In this document: one piece after another, positions 17,187 through 26,035 of the stretch
Layout: each line of letters starts with the position of its first letter
Numbering within the stretch: the stretch's first letter is position 1
Source: Leisingera daeponensis
GTDB taxonomy: Bacteria; Pseudomonadota; Alphaproteobacteria; Rhodobacterales; Rhodobacteraceae
Direction of reading: 5' to 3'
Length of the DNA stretch: 64,000 bases
Assembly (NCBI RefSeq): GCF_019801465.1
Contig: NZ_JAHVJA010000003.1
Span: 372,001 to 436,000, forward strand
The notes under the pieces: generated by a model
Told to the model about the DNA's origin: nothing
What the model saw: the letters and a program-made list of their open reading frames with translations, nothing else
Databases searched by the model: none
Position numbers and translations under genes: made by a program

Positions 17187-17786
17187 ATGAAAATTCTGGC
17201 ATTCTCCGATCTGCATCTCTCTGCCTCCCATGCGGCGGATATCGTCGCTGCCAGTGCCGGCGCGGATCTGGTGATCGGTGCGGGCGATTTTTGCAATATG
17301 CGGATGGGGCTGGACAGTGCTGTGGCGATGCTGGCCGGGCTGAAGGCGCCTATGGTGGCGGTCCCCGGTAACGGTGAAAGCGCGCAGGAGCTGCGCGCCG
17401 CGGGATTTGCCAATACCGCCGTGCTGCACGGCGAGGGCCGGGACTTCGAAGGCCTTCGCCTTTTCGGGCTGGGCTGCGGGGTGCCGGAGACGCCCTTTGG
17501 CAGCTGGTCATGCGATCTGAGCGAGGTGCAGGCAGCGGCGATGCTGGCGGCCTGCGATCATGCCGACATCCTGATTTCCCATTCACCGCCCAAGGGGCTG
17601 GGAGACGTGACTTCGGGCGGGCTCTCTGTTGGCTCCACCGCGGTCCGGGCCGCAGCAGAGAGGATCCAGCCGCAGCTGCTGCTCTGCGGCCACGTGCATG
17701 ATTGCTGGGGCTTCCGCGGCCAACTTGGGAAAACTCAGGTCGCCAATCTTGGTCCCGGGGTGAACTGGTTCGAGGTGGAGCCGTGA
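17187..17786 (+). CDS. Calcineurin-like metallophosphoesterase
   Basis: 199 residues with the metallophosphoesterase blocks: FSDLHLS (residues 6-12), GAGDFCN, PGNGES, ISHSPPKG and CGHVHD. The third block is normally GNH(D/E), so the conserved His is replaced by Gly here, as in a few small subfamilies. The enzyme is likely cytoplasmic; whether it acts on phosphodiesters, nucleotides or another ester cannot be told. It is in one unit with the UDG gene, and its stop overlaps the LysE start as GTGA. Confidence 0.8.
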   Translation: MKILAFSDLHLSASHAADIVAASAGADLVIGAGDFCNMRMGLDSAVAMLAGLKAPMVAVPGNGESAQELRAAGFANTAVLHGEGRDFEGLRLFGLGCGVPETPFGSWSCDLSEVQAAAMLAACDHADILISHSPPKGLGDVTSGGLSVGSTAVRAAAERIQPQLLLCGHVHDCWGFRGQLGKTQVANLGPGVNWFEVEP

Positions 17787-18403
17787 TTGATGCCGTGACC
17801 TTGCTTGCCTTCATCCCGGCGGCCTTGGCGCTGAACCTGACGCCGGGCGCGGACATGATGTTTTGCCTGGGCCAGGGCCTGAGGTCCGGGCGCGGGGCGG
17901 CGGTGGCGGCCAGTGCCGGGATCTCGGCGGGCAGCATGGTCCATGTGACGGCGGCCGGCCTCGGGCTGGGGGCGGTGGTCGCTGCAATGCCTGCGCTGTT
18001 CGCCGTGATCCGCTGGGTCGGTGTGGCCTATCTGCTGTATCTGGCCTGGGGGGCCTTGCGCAGCGGGCCGGTCAGGCCGGATGCGCCTGCGGTTCCTGCC
18101 CGTCAGGCGTTCCGCTCCGGATTTCTTGTCAACCTGACGAACCCCAAGGTGATCCTGTTCGTGCTCGCCTTCGTGCCGCAATTCGTGAAGCCGGAGGCCG
18201 GGCCGGTGCTGGCGCAATTCCTGGCCTTCGGGCTGATCCTGTCTGCGGGCGGGTTTTTCATCAACGGGCTGGTGGGTGTTTTTGCGGGCCAGGCGGGCCG
18301 GCAGCTGACAGGCTCGCCGGTGTTCGCGCGCTGGCTGGGCCGGGTGTCGGCCGGAATTTTTGCAGGGCTGGCCGTGCGGCTGGCGGTTTTGGAGAAGGCC
18401 TAG
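17783..18403 (+). CDS. LysE/RhtB-family amino acid exporter
   Basis: 206 residues with about six transmembrane helices. The family signature is present: LTPGADMMFCLGQGLRSGRGAA near the start, SAGISAGSMVHV, AYLLYLAWGALR, and FLVNLTNPKVILFVLAFVPQF. Members export amino acids or homoserine lactones; the substrate cannot be deduced. It starts at GTG 17783, which overlaps the metallophosphoesterase stop by four bases, and moaB begins at the base after its stop, so it is translated within a multi-gene unit. Confidence 0.88.
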   Translation: MIDAVTLLAFIPAALALNLTPGADMMFCLGQGLRSGRGAAVAASAGISAGSMVHVTAAGLGLGAVVAAMPALFAVIRWVGVAYLLYLAWGALRSGPVRPDAPAVPARQAFRSGFLVNLTNPKVILFVLAFVPQFVKPEAGPVLAQFLAFGLILSAGGFFINGLVGVFAGQAGRQLTGSPVFARWLGRVSAGIFAGLAVRLAVLEKA

Positions 18404-18946
18404 ATGTCCCGGATTGACGAAAGCAAGGAATTCATCCCGGTCCGCATTGCGGTGCTGACGGTATCGGATTCCCGGAAAATGGAGGACGACCGTTCCGGCC
18501 AGGTACTGGTGGACCGGCTGCGCGACGCAGGCCATACGCTGGCCGATCGCAGGATCATCCCGGATGAGCGGGCAGAGATTGCCGGCCAGCTGCGCGCCTG
18601 GATCGCCGACCCCAAGGTGGATGTGGTGATCTCCACCGGCGGCACCGGCCTGACCGGCCGCGATGTGACGGTGGAGGCGCACCGCGACGTCTATGAGAAG
18701 GAAATCGAGGCCTTCGGAACCGTCTTCACTTGGGTTTCGATGCAGAAGATCGGCACCAGTGCGGTGCAGTCGCGCGCCACGGGCGGCGTCGCAGGCGGAA
18801 CGTACCTGTTTGCGCTGCCCGGCAGCCCTGGCGCCTGCAAGGATGGCTGGGATGAGATCCTGTCAAAACAGCTCGATTACCGCCACCGGCCCTGCAATTT
18901 CGTGGAAATCATGCCCAGATTGGACGAACATCTGCGCCGGAAGTGA
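18404..18946 (+). CDS. moaB: Molybdenum cofactor biosynthesis protein MoaB
   Basis: MoaB-type proteins adenylylate molybdopterin or are close relatives of the enzyme that does (MogA). The 180-residue product has the family motifs RIAVLTVSDSR, VVISTGGTGLTGRDVT, and FALPGSPGACKDGWDEIL. ATG 18404 directly follows the LysE TAG. It is separated from the other cofactor genes here (moaD/moaE and the fdhD-moeA operon), as is common in this group. Confidence 0.93.
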   Translation: MSRIDESKEFIPVRIAVLTVSDSRKMEDDRSGQVLVDRLRDAGHTLADRRIIPDERAEIAGQLRAWIADPKVDVVISTGGTGLTGRDVTVEAHRDVYEKEIEAFGTVFTWVSMQKIGTSAVQSRATGGVAGGTYLFALPGSPGACKDGWDEILSKQLDYRHRPCNFVEIMPRLDEHLRRK

Positions 18947-19072
18947 GCGCGCGCGGCGTGTAACCTCGCAAACCCGCGCGAAAATTCTATATTTTCATGC
19001 GGGGACAAGGCATTTGCGCTTTTGGCCGGCCATGAGCGGCCCCGGCAGCAGCCGCCACCGGAAGGGAGAGAT

Positions 19073-20527
19073 ATGCGCTTTTTGCGTCAGAGTTTGATGG
19101 GGCTTTTCCTTGCGTCGCTGACGGCGGCTCTGCTGCTCTATGCCGGGCAGATGATCTATGGCGCCATAGAGGCGCAGCTCAATGCCGAGCGCAAAGTGCC
19201 GCCGGTGCGCGAGCGGGTGTTTGCAGTGAACGTGGTCACCGCGGACCTGCAGACCGTTGCGCCGGAGCTTACGGCCTTTGGCAGGGTCGACAGCCGCCGC
19301 ACCCTGGAACTGCGGACGGCCGTCGGCGGCCGGGTTGTGCAGCTCTCTGAGGATTTCGAAGAAGGCGGCACCGTGCGGGCAGGTGAGGTGCTGGTGCAGA
19401 TTGACCCGGCGGATGCGCAGGCTGTGCTGGACCGGGCCGAGGCCGACATGATGGATGCCCGCGCCGAGGAACGCGATGCGGGCCGGGCGCTTATTCTGGC
19501 GCAGGACGAGCTGCAGGCGGCCCAGGACCAGGCGCAGCTGCGCGAGCGCGCCTTTCAGCGGCAGGTGGATTTGCAGGAGCGCGGAGTCGGTACTGCAGCC
19601 ACGGTGGAAACCGCGGAACTGGCGGCGGTCCAGGCCCGTCAGGCGGTGATCTCGCACCGCCAGGCGGTCAGCCAGGCAGAGGCGCGCTCCGATCAGGCCG
19701 CAACCCGGGTGGCCAGGGCGGAGATCGCGCTGGGCGAGGCCCGCCGCGACCTGGAGGATACCACCATCAGGGCGGGCTTCGACGGCACCCTGCAGGCGGT
19801 CAGCCTGGTGCAGGGACGGCTTGTTTCGGCCAATGAAAAACTGGCGGATTTGGTTGACCCCGACCTTCTGGAAGTGGCGTTCCGGGTCTCTACAGCGCAA
19901 TATGCCCGGCTGCTGGATGGCGGCGGCCAGCTGCTCAAGGCCCCGGTCAGGGTGTCGCTGGATGCCGCTGGCGCCGGCCTCAGCGCGACCGGGCGGATCT
20001 CGCGCGCCAGCGGCGCGGCGGGTGACGGGCAGACCGGGCGGCTGGTCTATGCCAGCCTGGACGCTGCGCCGGGCTTCAAGCCCGGGGATTTTGTGACGGT
20101 TCATGTGACCGAGCCCGAGGTCCGGGCGGTGGCGAGGGTTCCCGCTTCCGCTCTCGGTGCCGACGGCTCGGTGCTGCTGCTGGGGGCTGAGGACCGGCTG
20201 GAGGCGCTGCCGGTCGAACTGGTGCGCCGTCAGGGCGACGACGTGCTGATCCGCGGTTCGGGCCTGGAGGGGCGCGAGGTCGTTACCGGGCGCACGCCGT
20301 TGCTGGGCGCAGGCATCAAGGTGCGCCCGCTGCGCCAGGGGGCCGAGGTGCAGGCTCTGCCGGAGCTGATCGAACTGACGGACGAGCGCCGCGCCCGGCT
20401 TGTGGCGCTGGTGGAGCGTAACAGCCGGATGCCCTCAGAGATGAAGGTCAAGATGCTGCAGCAGCTGGCTGAGGCCAAGGTGCCTGCGCAACTGGTCAGC
20501 CGTATCGAATCCCGGATGGGAGGCTGA
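19073..20527 (+). CDS. RND efflux periplasmic adaptor (membrane fusion protein)
   Basis: 484 residues. An N-terminal membrane anchor (LMGLFLASLTAALLLYAG) is followed by the HlyD/AcrA layout: first half of the lipoyl domain (LRTAVGGRVVQLSEDFEEGG, VLVQIDPADAQA), a long alpha-hairpin rich in Ala/Glu/Gln/Arg, the returning lipoyl half (IRAGFDGTLQAVSLVQGRLV), then beta-barrel and proximal domains. It bridges the permease encoded 5 bp downstream to an outer-membrane channel not found in this window. ATG 19073 has a GGGAGAG ribosome site. The extra 70 C-terminal residues form a helical tail. Confidence 0.9.
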   Translation: MRFLRQSLMGLFLASLTAALLLYAGQMIYGAIEAQLNAERKVPPVRERVFAVNVVTADLQTVAPELTAFGRVDSRRTLELRTAVGGRVVQLSEDFEEGGTVRAGEVLVQIDPADAQAVLDRAEADMMDARAEERDAGRALILAQDELQAAQDQAQLRERAFQRQVDLQERGVGTAATVETAELAAVQARQAVISHRQAVSQAEARSDQAATRVARAEIALGEARRDLEDTTIRAGFDGTLQAVSLVQGRLVSANEKLADLVDPDLLEVAFRVSTAQYARLLDGGGQLLKAPVRVSLDAAGAGLSATGRISRASGAAGDGQTGRLVYASLDAAPGFKPGDFVTVHVTEPEVRAVARVPASALGADGSVLLLGAEDRLEALPVELVRRQGDDVLIRGSGLEGREVVTGRTPLLGAGIKVRPLRQGAEVQALPELIELTDERRARLVALVERNSRMPSEMKVKMLQQLAEAKVPAQLVSRIESRMGG

Positions 20528-20532
20528 GGGCG

Positions 20533-23500
20533 ATGGTCCGCGAGCTCCCCCGGCAAGCCCGCGGGCTGTTCGGCTATTTCACCCGCCACCGCACGGCAGC
20601 CAACCTCCTGCTGGTCATAATGCTGGTGCTGGGCGCGGCAGCGATGCCCAACATGCGGGCGCAGTTCTTCCCGGACGTGATCGTCGAGAGCGTCACCGTT
20701 ACCGTCGAATGGGAGGGGGCCGGGCCGGAGGACGTGGACAGCGCGATCGTGCAGGTGCTGGAGCCGGTGCTGCTGGCGGTGGACGGGGTGGAGGAAACCT
20801 CCTCCATTTCCCGCGAAGGCTGGGCCACGCTGACGCTGGAGTTTGAGCCCGGTTCCGACATGGGGCAGGCAACCGACGATGTGCAGACGGCGGTGGATGG
20901 CATCACCACGCTCCCGGAAGAGGCGGAGGAGCCGGAAGTTCGCCGCGGCGCCTGGCGCGACCGGGTGACAGACGTGGTGATCTCCGGACCGGTCGCGGCG
21001 GCGCAGCTGGGTCTCTTTGCTGATGAGCTGGTGGTAAGGCTCTTTGAGGCTGGCGTCACCCGCACCACTATCCGCGGCATTGCAGCGCCTGAAACCATCG
21101 TCGAGGTGCCCACGGCCAAGCTGATCACCCACGGCATCACCATGCGCGAGATTGCCGAAGCCATCGCGGCAGAGGTGGATGCCGCCCCAGCAGGCGACGT
21201 GACCGGCGCCAATGCCCGGGTCCGCACCGGCAGCGAGAAACGCAAACCGGAGGAGCTGGCAGCCATTGTTCTGCGCACCAATCCCGACGGATCGGTGCTT
21301 ACCATCGCCGACGTGGCACAGATCCGGATCGAGGGCTTCGACCGTGACCGCGCCTACTTCGTTGGAGAACATCCGGCGATGTCGATCCGGATCGACCGGT
21401 CCGATCAGGGCAATGCCATCCGCCTGCAGCACCAGGTGCAGGAGGTGGTGGATCAGATGCAGGCAAGCCTGCCGCAAGGGGTGACAGCGCAGATGATCCG
21501 CACCCGGGCGCAGTCAATCACCGACCGCTTGGACATGCTGGTCGACAACGGCTTGATGGGCCTCGCCCTGGTGCTTTGCCTGCTGTTTCTGTTCCTCAAC
21601 ACCCGCATCGCCTTCTGGGTGGCGATGGGCATCCCGGCCTCGATGTTCGCCGCCGTGGCGCTGATGTATGCCGCCGGAATCACGATCAACATGGTCAGCC
21701 TGTTTGGCCTGATTATCACCCTGGGCATCGTGGTGGACGATGCCATCGTCGTAGGGGAACACGCTGATTTCCGGGTGCGGCGGCTGGGCGAAAGCCCCAT
21801 CCAGGCGGCCGAAAATGCAGCCCGGCGCATGGCGATGCCGGTCTTCGCCGCCACGCTCACGACCATCATTGCCTTTTTCGGCCTGACGCTGGTGGGCGGG
21901 CGCTTTGGCGAATTGATCCGTGACATTCCCTTCACCGTGATTGCGGTGCTGGCGGCGTCGCTGGTGGAATGCTTCCTGATCCTGCCCAACCATCTGGCTC
22001 ACGCGCTGACACATGCCCGGGCGCACCACTGGTACGACTGGCCCAACCGGATGGTGAACCGTGGTTTCCGCTGGCTGCGCGACCATGCTTTCCGCCCTCT
22101 GATGGGCCTCATCGTCACTGCCCGTTACGCGGTCCTGGCAGGCGCCCTGGCGGTGCTGGCCAGCCAGGCGGCACTGTTCATAAACGGCGATGTGCAATGG
22201 CGTTTCTTCAACGCGCCGGAGCGCGGCTCGGTCAGCGGCAACTTCGCCATGGCAGAGGGGGCAACCCGTGCCGACACCCTGGCGATGATGCGGGAAATGC
22301 AGCGCGCGACAGAGGAGCTGGGCGCGGAATACGAAGAACGGTATGGCCGCAATCCGCTGGATTTCGTGATGGCGGAGGTCGGCGGCAACGCCGGCCGCGG
22401 CCTGAGCGGGGTGGAAGCCAAGGACACTGACCTCCTGGGCGGCATCTCGATTGAACTGATCGACGCAGACCTGCGTCCCTATTCCAGCTTTGCCTTCGTC
22501 GCGGAACTGCAGAAGCGGGTGGTGCGCCATCCGATGGCCGAAACGGTCTCTTTCCGCAGCTGGCGGTCGGGGCCGGGCGGCGATGCGTTGGATGTGCAGT
22601 TTTCGGGCCCCAGCGTGCAGGTGCTCAAGAACGCTTCGGAGGATCTGAAGACGGCGTTGCTGCGCTTCCCGGAAGTTTCCGCGGTGGAGGACAATCTGGC
22701 CTATGACAAGGAAGAGGTGATCCTCGACCTTACCCCGCAGGGGCAGGCGCTGAATTTCACCATCGGCAGCTTGGGCCAGGCGCTCCGGGCGCGGCTCAAC
22801 GGCATTGAGGCGGCAACCTACCCGGACGGGCCGCGCAGCGCCACGATCCGGGTGGAACTGCCGGAAAACGAACTGACCGCCGACTTTCTGGAGCGTACCC
22901 TGATGCGGGCGCCGAGCGGCATCTATGTGCCGCTCGCCGATATTGTCTCCGTCACCCAGCGCACCGGATTCTCCACCGTGCGGCGTGAAAACGGCATCCG
23001 AGTGATCAGCGTGACCGGCGACATCTCCGAGGATGACCCGGCCCGTGCCGAGGCTGTCACTCAGGCCCTGCAGAACGACATCCTGCCGAGGATCGCCAGC
23101 GAGCGGCAGGTGGAATGGCGCCTGTCCGGGCTGGCCGAGCAGGAGCAGACATTCCTCCAGGAGGCTGCCACCGGCCTGATCCTCTGTCTTACCGGCATCT
23201 ATCTGATTCTGGCCTGGATCTTTGCCAGCTGGACCCGGCCGCTGGTGGTGATGGCGATCATTCCGTTCGGCCTGGTGGGCACAATATGGGGCCACTACAT
23301 GTGGGAGGTGCCGCTGAGCATGTTCACCGTGGTGGGCCTGCTGGGGATGACCGGGATCATTATCAACGATTCCATCGTGCTGGTGACCACCATCGACCAG
23401 TATGCCGAAGACCGCGGCCTGATCCCCTCCATCATCGACGCGGCAGCAGACCGGCTGCGCCCGGTGATGCTGACCACCATGACCACGGTGCTGGGGCTCG

Positions 23501-23928
23501 CGCCGCTGCTGTTTGAGCGCTCCCAGCAGGCGCAGTTCCTGAAACCGACGGTGATCACGCTGGTCTACGGCCTGGGTTTCGGCATGTTCCTGGTGCTGCT
23601 GGTGGTCCCGGCGCTGGTTGCGATGCAGCGCGACCTGTCGCGGCCGCTGACATCTCTGCGCCGCGCCTTGCGGCAGGGGGCCGGGCGCCTGCGCTGGCTG
23701 GTGCTGGGAACGGCTCTGGCGCAGCTGGGCTGGCTGGTGCTGACTTTGGGCTGGGCCATGGCCACCGGCGCTTTGCACCCGGCCTTGCGGATGCTGCCCG
23801 CTCTTGCAGCGATGGAGCCGGTGCGCGCGGGGCTGCTGGCCTTCCTTGCAGGCGCTTTGGTGCTGGCGCTGCTCGCCTATGCTGCTGGCGGCATTACCTA
23901 CCGGCTCAACGCCCGCCAGCGGGCCTGA
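20533..23928 (+). CDS. RND efflux permease with an extended C-terminus
   Basis: 1131 residues, an AcrB/MdtB-like proton-driven exporter. Landmarks are LFGYFTRHRTAANLLLVIML (TM1), ITLGIVVDDAIVVGEHADF (the TM4 Asp pair), and the second repeat around LGMTGIIINDSIVLVTTIDQ. The large periplasmic porter domains lie between. After the usual last helix (YGLGFGMFLVLLVVPALVAM) the protein runs on for about 110 residues with two more hydrophobic segments (WLVLGTALAQLGWLVLTLGW and AGLLAFLAGALVLALLAYAA), which most RND pumps lack. It forms a two-gene unit with the adaptor; its last 31 bases overlap the convergent Nudix gene. Confidence 0.92.
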   Translation: MVRELPRQARGLFGYFTRHRTAANLLLVIMLVLGAAAMPNMRAQFFPDVIVESVTVTVEWEGAGPEDVDSAIVQVLEPVLLAVDGVEETSSISREGWATLTLEFEPGSDMGQATDDVQTAVDGITTLPEEAEEPEVRRGAWRDRVTDVVISGPVAAAQLGLFADELVVRLFEAGVTRTTIRGIAAPETIVEVPTAKLITHGITMREIAEAIAAEVDAAPAGDVTGANARVRTGSEKRKPEELAAIVLRTNPDGSVLTIADVAQIRIEGFDRDRAYFVGEHPAMSIRIDRSDQGNAIRLQHQVQEVVDQMQASLPQGVTAQMIRTRAQSITDRLDMLVDNGLMGLALVLCLLFLFLNTRIAFWVAMGIPASMFAAVALMYAAGITINMVSLFGLIITLGIVVDDAIVVGEHADFRVRRLGESPIQAAENAARRMAMPVFAATLTTIIAFFGLTLVGGRFGELIRDIPFTVIAVLAASLVECFLILPNHLAHALTHARAHHWYDWPNRMVNRGFRWLRDHAFRPLMGLIVTARYAVLAGALAVLASQAALFINGDVQWRFFNAPERGSVSGNFAMAEGATRADTLAMMREMQRATEELGAEYEERYGRNPLDFVMAEVGGNAGRGLSGVEAKDTDLLGGISIELIDADLRPYSSFAFVAELQKRVVRHPMAETVSFRSWRSGPGGDALDVQFSGPSVQVLKNASEDLKTALLRFPEVSAVEDNLAYDKEEVILDLTPQGQALNFTIGSLGQALRARLNGIEAATYPDGPRSATIRVELPENELTADFLERTLMRAPSGIYVPLADIVSVTQRTGFSTVRRENGIRVISVTGDISEDDPARAEAVTQALQNDILPRIASERQVEWRLSGLAEQEQTFLQEAATGLILCLTGIYLILAWIFASWTRPLVVMAIIPFGLVGTIWGHYMWEVPLSMFTVVGLLGMTGIIINDSIVLVTTIDQYAEDRGLIPSIIDAAADRLRPVMLTTMTTVLGLAPLLFERSQQAQFLKPTVITLVYGLGFGMFLVLLVVPALVAMQRDLSRPLTSLRRALRQGAGRLRWLVLGTALAQLGWLVLTLGWAMATGALHPALRMLPALAAMEPVRAGLLAFLAGALVLALLAYAAGGITYRLNARQRA

Positions 23929-24359
23929 GCCAGCCGCGCAACGTCGCTGACCTGATCCAGCAGCTGCAGCCCGCGGGCCTCGATCTCTGCAATCGGGATC
24001 CACTCGGCCTGTTCGGCGTCATCATCAGGCGCCGGTTCGCCGCTGAGGTGCTCGCAGAGCACCACGGTCAGCAGGTACTGCCGCCGCGGCGCGCCCGCCG
24101 CATCGCGGGAGATCACGTCGACATTGGTGAGATATTCCAAGGGCCGTGCGGTCACGCCGGTTTCTTCCTTCAGCTCGCGCGCCGCTGCCTGCAGCGCCGT
24201 CTCACCCATCTCCACATGGCCGCCGGGAAAGCCCCACCAGCCTGCATTCGGCTCCTTTCCGCGCTGCACCAGGATCACCTGATCCTGCCCGCCAATATGG
24301 CGGCAGACCACGGCAATGGCGCCCAGGACCGGGCGGGCCAGGGTGCCAGGCGCGCTCAT
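23898..24359 (-). CDS. Nudix hydrolase
   Basis: 153 residues with a complete Nudix box, GHVEMGETALQAAARELKEETGV (GX5EX7REUXEEXGU), at about residues 47-69. WWGFPGG just before it is typical of MutT/ADP-ribose-like members. It hydrolyses a nucleoside diphosphate linked to another group; the substrate is not predictable. The start overlaps the stop of the upstream DsbD-N-like gene (ATGA). Its 3' end overlaps the RND permease by 31 bp in convergent orientation. Confidence 0.9.
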   Translation of the reverse strand: MSAPGTLARPVLGAIAVVCRHIGGQDQVILVQRGKEPNAGWWGFPGGHVEMGETALQAAARELKEETGVTARPLEYLTNVDVISRDAAGAPRRQYLLTVVLCEHLSGEPAPDDDAEQAEWIPIAEIEARGLQLLDQVSDVARLAQARWRALSR

Positions 24360-25177
24360 CCGGCGCTGCAGCCCTGAATATCAACCGCGTGGTTTTTTCC
24401 CAGCACCGTGATCCGCAGTTTTGAGCGGTCGATGGCATAGCTATTGCCGTCCGCTGGCAGGAATTCGGTCTCTGCCACCAGCTGCCCGCCTTCACGCCGG
24501 GTGCTGGTTTCGCCTGCAAATAGCCTGGGATTGCCCGGCTCGATCACCGCAATCTCCTCGCCGCCGGCGGAGGGCATTGAGATGCGGGCGGTGACCGTCA
24601 TGCCGTATTGCGTGGGGTGCAGGCTGCAGGACGCCGCACGCACACCAGCCTCTTTGGCGGTCCACGGGCGGCTGGCCATTGCAGCGGCAATCGCCGGGTG
24701 GCGGCCCGCGCTGCTGTCCAGCTGATGGTCGAATTCCAGTTCGGCCGGCACGCAGACATCCTTGCACACCCCCAGCTGCATCCGCCCTTTCAGGCGCACC
24801 GGCTTGCCCGGGGTTTCGGGCGTGATCTCCACCGGGAGCACCAGCTGATCGTGATAGCCGATGGTGCGGTAGCCGGAGGTCAGGAACACCTCGGGCGCGG
24901 GCCAGATGATCGACAGCTCTCCGACATTGCGGGCGCCGCGCCAGGAAAAGCTTGGCGGGATGCCGGCATCGCCAGGCGCGCGCCAATAGGTCTTCCACCC
25001 CGGCTGCAGGGTGATCCGCAGCGCGCCCAGATGGGTGCCGCGCGGGGTCAGGCCGCCATCAAGCACCTCGATCCGCACGATGTCGCCCTCAGCGGCACCA
25101 GAAAGGGCAGGGGCGGGCATCGCGACTGCAAACAGGGCCGCAGCGGCAGCAGCGGATTTGGTCAGCGTCTGTCTCAT
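24356..25177 (-). CDS. Exported DsbD N-terminal-domain-like protein
   Basis: 273 residues with a signal peptide (AAAAAALFAVAMPAPALSGA). The mature protein has the DsbD-alpha-like pattern LQPGWKTYWRAPGDAGIPP, YHDQLVLPVEITPETPG, and the cysteine pair GVCKDVCVP at about residue 150, the position of the thiol pair in the periplasmic N-terminal domain of DsbD. No membrane or thioredoxin domain follows, so it is a stand-alone domain that may pass reductant in the periplasm (inference). ATG 25177 gives the best signal peptide. It is coupled to the Nudix gene. Confidence 0.82.
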   Translation of the reverse strand: MRQTLTKSAAAAAALFAVAMPAPALSGAAEGDIVRIEVLDGGLTPRGTHLGALRITLQPGWKTYWRAPGDAGIPPSFSWRGARNVGELSIIWPAPEVFLTSGYRTIGYHDQLVLPVEITPETPGKPVRLKGRMQLGVCKDVCVPAELEFDHQLDSSAGRHPAIAAAMASRPWTAKEAGVRAASCSLHPTQYGMTVTARISMPSAGGEEIAVIEPGNPRLFAGETSTRREGGQLVAETEFLPADGNSYAIDRSKLRITVLGKNHAVDIQGCSAG

Positions 25178-25356
25178 GCCCGAATAAATGCGCCTGCCAG
25201 CCGGGTTTGCCAAGTCACGATCCGGTCATGGCCGTTTCATCCGCCTGCCTTTGCGGCAAATTTGCCGGAGCCTGCGCGGGGTTACGCCGATGCGCCCCTT
25301 GCGCGGAAAGCGGGCGCGCGTCATGGTGGGGGGAGGCAGCAGAAAGACGGAAATTC

Positions 25357-25914
25357 ATGGATCTGACTGGCAAGCTCTTGATTGCAATGCCTGGTATCGG
25401 CGACCCGAGGTTCGAGCATTCGGTGATCTTCCTGTGCTCGCACGGCGAGGAGGGCGCGATGGGCCTGATTGTGAACAAACCCGCGGACGGCGTGGCGCTG
25501 GGCGATTTGCTGGAACAACTGGACATGGGCGGCGAGGAAAGCGCGGCCTCGGCGCTGCCGGTGCGTTTTGGCGGTCCGGTGGAGACCCAGCGCGGCTTCG
25601 TGCTGCACACACCGGACTACGAATCGGATGTGAGTTCGCTGAAGGTGCCGGGCGGCTTTTCGATGACCGCGACGCTGGATATTCTGGAGGATATCGCCCA
25701 GGGGCAGGGGCCGCAGGACCTGCTGGTTCTGCTGGGCTATGCCGGCTGGGGGCCGGGGCAGCTGGAATCGGAAATCACCATGAACGGCTGGCTGACCGCC
25801 GAGGCCAGTCCGGAACTGGTATTCGGCCTCGCGGATGACAGCAAATGGGGCGCGGCGCTGAAGACCCTCGGGGTTGATCCGCTGACGCTCTCCGCCAGCG
25901 CCGGCCACGCTTGA
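25357..25914 (+). CDS. YqgE/AlgH family protein (UPF0301)
   Basis: 185 residues with the UPF0301 landmarks LLIAMPGIGDPRFEHSVIFLC, GAMGLIVNKP, FGGPVETQRGFVLHT and LLGYAGWGPGQLESEI. The family is widespread and often linked to redox or RNA-polymerase-related regulation, but its biochemical role is unresolved. It is divergent from the DsbD-N-like gene with about 180 bp between. ATG 25357 is used; an open frame continues upstream but does not resemble the family. Confidence 0.9.
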   Translation: MDLTGKLLIAMPGIGDPRFEHSVIFLCSHGEEGAMGLIVNKPADGVALGDLLEQLDMGGEESAASALPVRFGGPVETQRGFVLHTPDYESDVSSLKVPGGFSMTATLDILEDIAQGQGPQDLLVLLGYAGWGPGQLESEITMNGWLTAEASPELVFGLADDSKWGAALKTLGVDPLTLSASAGHA

Positions 25915-26035
25915 CCGCAGTAAGCCAAAACCGCACGGGGGGAGGCTTCCGCGCATTTTCTGGTTTTCCGCAGTGAATCCCAAAACCCTTGGGCCGGGCG
26001 CCCATTTGCGATCGGCGCTGCCGCGGTCCTCGCGC

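Noticed and set aside
21514-24003. 829-codon minus-strand frame opposite the RND permease
   Set aside because: His/Gln-rich low-complexity translation typical of an antisense shadow.
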